This document shows, piece after piece, positions 61,816-64,000 of a stretch of 64,000 bases of DNA. The position numbers were made by a program, and so were the translations under genes. How positions within the stretch are numbered: the first letter of the stretch is position 1; every line of letters starts with the position of its first letter. Source of the DNA: Allostreptomyces psammosilenae (GTDB lineage Bacteria > Actinomycetota > Actinomycetes > Streptomycetales > Streptomycetaceae); NCBI RefSeq assembly GCF_013407765.1, contig NZ_JACBZD010000002.1, forward strand, positions 754,001 through 818,000, written 5' to 3'. Below the pieces are notes generated by a model. The model was not told the origin of the DNA and did not search any database. It saw only the letters and a list, made by a program, of their open reading frames with translations.

Positions 61816-62349
61816 ATGAACGTCGACACACACGACCACCGCACGCCGGAGACCATCGACTCGCTGCTGCGGCTGCGGCTCCTGCTGGGCCCGGACGCGG
61901 CGGTCTCCGTCACCGTCCGCTTCCATTACGATCCGCGCCGCCCGTACGGCATCGACGCGCTCTTCCACGCCGACGGGGACACCCCGATCCGCTGGAGCTT
62001 CGCGCGGGAACTGCTCGCGGAGGGCCTGACCCGGCCGGTCGGGCTGGGCGACATCCAGATCTGGCCGTCCCGGAGCCACGGGCGCGGAGTCGTCTTCATC
62101 GCCCTGCGCTCGGCGGACGGCACGGCGCTGCTGGAGGCGCCGCACGGCCCGCTCGCCGCGTTCGCCGCGGAGGTCGAGGCGGCCGTGCCGCTGGGGCAGG
62201 AGGAGCGGTTCGCGGACCTGGACGCGGCCCTGGCGGCCCTGCTGGACCGGCGGCCGGCCGGAGGCCCGCGGTACCGGCCGTGCTCCGGGGGGTGCGGTGG
62301 CGAGCGGGGCGTGGACGGCGACCGGTCGGCCGAGCGGCCGGCCGACTGA
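61816..62349 (+). CDS. SsgA-like sporulation/cell division regulator (SALP)
   Basis: A 177-residue protein of the SsgA family, restricted to morphologically complex actinomycetes, where members place the division machinery or control spore-wall synthesis. The family pattern is clear: VSVTVRFHYDPRRPYGIDALFH, IRWSFARELLAEGLTRPVGLGDIQIWPS and VVFIALRSADGTALLEAP. The C-terminal 30 residues (Cys/Gly then Arg/Asp-rich) extend beyond the usual 130-150. Which SALP it is cannot be decided. Starts at 61786 or 61816 are possible; neither has a strong ribosome site. It lies 76 bases after the SpoIIE-type gene. Confidence 0.88.
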   Translation: MNVDTHDHRTPETIDSLLRLRLLLGPDAAVSVTVRFHYDPRRPYGIDALFHADGDTPIRWSFARELLAEGLTRPVGLGDIQIWPSRSHGRGVVFIALRSADGTALLEAPHGPLAAFAAEVEAAVPLGQEERFADLDAALAALLDRRPAGGPRYRPCSGGCGGERGVDGDRSAERPAD

Positions 62350-62390
62350 GCGGCCCGCCGCGCCCGTCCCGCACCTGCCGGGGGACGACT

Positions 62391-62423
62391 CGGGGCGGCG
62401 GGCGCCCTCCGCCCGCCGCCCCG
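62391..62423. terminator. Bidirectional terminator, SsgA-like/csoR
   Basis: Perfect 14-bp stem CGGGGCGGCGGGCG / CGCCCGCCGCCCCG with a 5-base loop between convergent genes. Confidence 0.88.
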
Positions 62424-62484
62424 TCCGCCTCGGCACTCGCCGCCGGGTGTCGCCCGCCGCTCGCCGGCCGGCGAGCGCCGGCGA

Positions 62485-62766
62485 TCAGGAGCGGACCAGC
62501 CGCGCGATCGCGTCCGACGCCTCCTTCAGCTTGACGTCGCCCTCCGCGCCGCCCTCCGCGACGGCGTCGCGCACGCAGCACGCCATGTGCTCGTCCAGCA
62601 TCTGCAGCGCGAAGGACTGCAGCGCGCGGGTCGTCGCGGACACCTGGGTGAGCACGTCGATGCAGTAGGTGTCGTTCTCCACCATGCGCTGGAGGCCACG
62701 CACCTGGCCCTCGATGCGCCGGAGCCGCTTGAGGACGTCGTCCTTGTGATTGCTGTAACTGACCAT
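62485..62766 (-). CDS. csoR: Copper-sensing repressor CsoR
   Basis: A 93-residue all-helical repressor. The copper ligands Cys-His-Cys are in DTYCIDVLTQ, MLDEHMACCV; the N-terminal KDDVLKRLRRIEGQVRGLQRMVE is the family signature. Cu(I) binding releases it from DNA and opens copper-export genes. A copper ATPase gene lies 219 bases upstream of its start but on the same strand and further right, so csoR is downstream of copA. ATG 62766 is preceded by AAGGAAG. The short palindromes CCGGTACCG at about 62818 and 62831 may be its operator. Confidence 0.92.
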   Translation of the reverse strand: MVSYSNHKDDVLKRLRRIEGQVRGLQRMVENDTYCIDVLTQVSATTRALQSFALQMLDEHMACCVRDAVAEGGAEGDVKLKEASDAIARLVRS

Positions 62767-62810
62767 GTCTTCCTTCTCGCCCTCCCGCTCGTGGCGCCCG
62801 GCCCCAGACA

Positions 62811-62840
62811 CCGCCTACCGGTACCGCCTTCCGGTACCGT
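62811..62840. promoter_or_regulatory. Candidate CsoR operator
   Basis: ACCGGTACCG and TCCGGTACCG occur in tandem about 14 bases apart, 45-75 bases upstream of the csoR start; each contains the GGTACC palindrome. The match to known CsoR sites is only general. Confidence 0.35.
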
Positions 62841-62995
62841 CTCACGCCGCCGGAACGCTTCTCCCGGGCGGCCGCTGGCCGCTGCCGTCTCCAGTGTGAC
62901 TGGTCCGGACGCCGGGAAGTAGACGGCTTCCGGCGCCTGTGGACAACCGGGCCCGACGGCCGGCCCGGCCCCCCGCTCCGTCCCGCCCCGGGCCC

Positions 62996-64000
62996 TCAGC
63001 CCTGGCCGAACCGCCGCAGCCGCAGGCTGTTGCCGACGACCAGCACGCTGGACGCCGCCATCGCCGCGCCGGCGATCATCGGGTTCAGCCAGCCCAGGGC
63101 GGCCAGCGGCAGCGCCGCCACGTTGTAGAAGAACGCCCAGAACAGGTTGCCCCGGATGGTGGCCAGGGTCCGCCGGGACAGCCGGATGGCCTGCGCGGCG
63201 GCCCGCAGGTCGCCCCGCACCAGGGTGAGGTCGGCCGCCGCGATCGCCGCGTCCGTGCCGCCGCCCATGGCCAGGCCCAGGTCGGCCCGGGCCAGCGCGG
63301 CGGCGTCGTTCACCCCGTCGCCGACCATCGCGACCACCCGCCCGGCCCGTTGCAGCCGATCCACCTCGGCCACCTTCTCCTCCGGGCGAACCCCGGCGAT
63401 CACCTGCTCGACGCCGATGCGCTCGGCCACCGCCCGCGCCGCGGAGGCGTTGTCGCCGGTGAGCAGCACCGGGGTCAGCCCCAGGGCGCGCAGCTCGCGC
63501 ACCGCCTCCGCGCTGTCCGGCCGGACGCGGTCGGCGACCACCAGCACGGCGCGGGCCACCCCGTCCACCCCGGCCAGCACGGCGGTCCGGCCGGCGGACT
63601 CGGCCCGCGCCGCGGCGGCCACCAGCTCCTCGGGCACCGCCACCGACTCCTGCTCGCGCAGCCAGGCGAGCCGGCCGACCACGACCCGGTGGCCCTCCAC
63701 CCGGCCCCGCGCGCCCAGCCCGCGCACCGCCGCGAAGTCCTCCACCGGCGGCAGTTCCCCGACGCGCTCGCGCGCCGAGGCCGCCACCGCCCGGGCGATC
63801 GGGTGCTCGGCGGCGTCCTCCACCGCGCCGACCAGCCGCAGCAGCTCCGCCTCGTCGGCCACGCCCCCGGCGGTGGCGGTGGCGGCGTCGGGGGCGGTGG
63901 CCGGAACCACCTCCACCAGCCGCATCCGGCCCTCCGTGACGGTGCCGGTCTTGTCCAGCACGATGGTGTCCACCCGCCGGGTGGACTCCAGCACTTCCGG
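62996..64000 (-). CDS. copA: Copper-transporting P-type ATPase, 5' partial
   Basis: The C-terminal 334 residues of a P1B-type ATPase; the frame is open to the window edge, so the start lies outside. Visible are the phosphorylation motif VLDKTGTVTEG, the P1B HP motif in AAEHPIARAV, the ATP-binding GLGARGRV, the hinge motif MVGDGVNDAAALARADLGLAMG and two C-terminal membrane helices (FWAFFYNVAALPLAALGWLNP, MIAGAAMAASSVLVVGNSLRL) with the Asn and Ser-Ser residues typical of Cu(I) transport. csoR follows downstream, supporting copper export. Confidence 0.93.
   Translation of the reverse strand, partial: PEVLESTRRVDTIVLDKTGTVTEGRMRLVEVVPATAPDAATATAGGVADEAELLRLVGAVEDAAEHPIARAVAASARERVGELPPVEDFAAVRGLGARGRVEGHRVVVGRLAWLREQESVAVPEELVAAAARAESAGRTAVLAGVDGVARAVLVVADRVRPDSAEAVRELRALGLTPVLLTGDNASAARAVAERIGVEQVIAGVRPEEKVAEVDRLQRAGRVVAMVGDGVNDAAALARADLGLAMGGGTDAAIAAADLTLVRGDLRAAAQAIRLSRRTLATIRGNLFWAFFYNVAALPLAALGWLNPMIAGAAMAASSVLVVGNSLRLRRFGQG

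Noticed and set aside
62938-62946. Isolated TTGTCCACA (minus strand) between csoR and copA
   Set aside because: A single box without the accompanying G-run modules is not evidence of a repeat copy.

Overview
The window is about 64 kb of very high-GC DNA with strongly GC-biased third codon positions. Its gene content is typical of Streptomyces and close relatives: a SsgA-family cell-division regulator, a DasR-type operator in front of an N-acetylglucosamine PTS gene, DUF397 and DUF3618 proteins, a SpoIIE-type phosphatase, MoeZ, and the CysO/Mec+/CysM sulfur route. I read it as chromosomal DNA of a Streptomyces-like actinomycete. Both ends cut genes: a glycosyltransferase on the left and a copper ATPase on the right.

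Region 1 (1-8385) is a polysaccharide locus on the + strand. It encodes a PelF-like GT4 glycosyltransferase, a large polytopic membrane protein, a LegB-like sugar-nucleotide dehydratase, a sugar nucleotidyltransferase, a second SDR epimerase, a spherulin-4-like protein and a GH114 lipoprotein. PelF belongs to the bacterial Pel pathway. Spherulin-4 (GH135) and GH114 are the two hydrolase families tied to fungal galactosaminogalactan. Their meeting in one actinobacterial operon is the most attractive candidate system here.

Region 2 (8365-30548) starts with a toxin-antitoxin pair whose PIN toxin is frameshifted. It then holds bioB, moeZ, an amine oxidase, a flippase-type membrane protein with a degenerate kinase-like middle, an alkyltransferase-like protein, a solitary Adn-type helicase-nuclease, an MMPL transporter, a two-component system, NAD salvage genes (pncA, pncB), clpS, an inserted Uma2 gene and a DUF2017 gene.

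Region 3 (30750-43713) is a housekeeping block: permease; mec, a Cys leader peptide, cysO and cysM; murI and an MBL hydrolase; a GroES-like protein; DUF3618; bcp; an odd tRNA; rdgB; a small secreted protein; rph; and the GlcNAc PTS genes nagF and nagE2. MoeZ lies in the same window, so the predicted enzymes of the CysO thiocarboxylate route to cysteine are all present.

Region 4 (43714-64000) has a guanidine-III riboswitch with a Gdx exporter, a ricin-type lectin, an HxlR regulator with a hydrolase, a class A PBP, two paralogous small secreted proteins, a class V aminotransferase, DUF445, an Asn/Thr-rich small secreted protein, an MgtA-like mannosyltransferase, DUF397, a CpnT-N-like protein, a HAD phosphatase, a SpoIIE/HATPase fusion, a SsgA-like protein, and csoR with copA.

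Three non-coding sites (13.76-13.86, 37.64-38.11 and 55.2-55.6 kb) carry related repeats. Each repeat contains a DnaA-box sequence (TTATCCACA, TTGTCCACA or TTTTCCACA) next to a G-run module. Ten such boxes sit in these repeats, far from any dnaA or dnaN gene. This dispersed family is the second main finding. All functions are inferred by reading the sequence; no database search was run.
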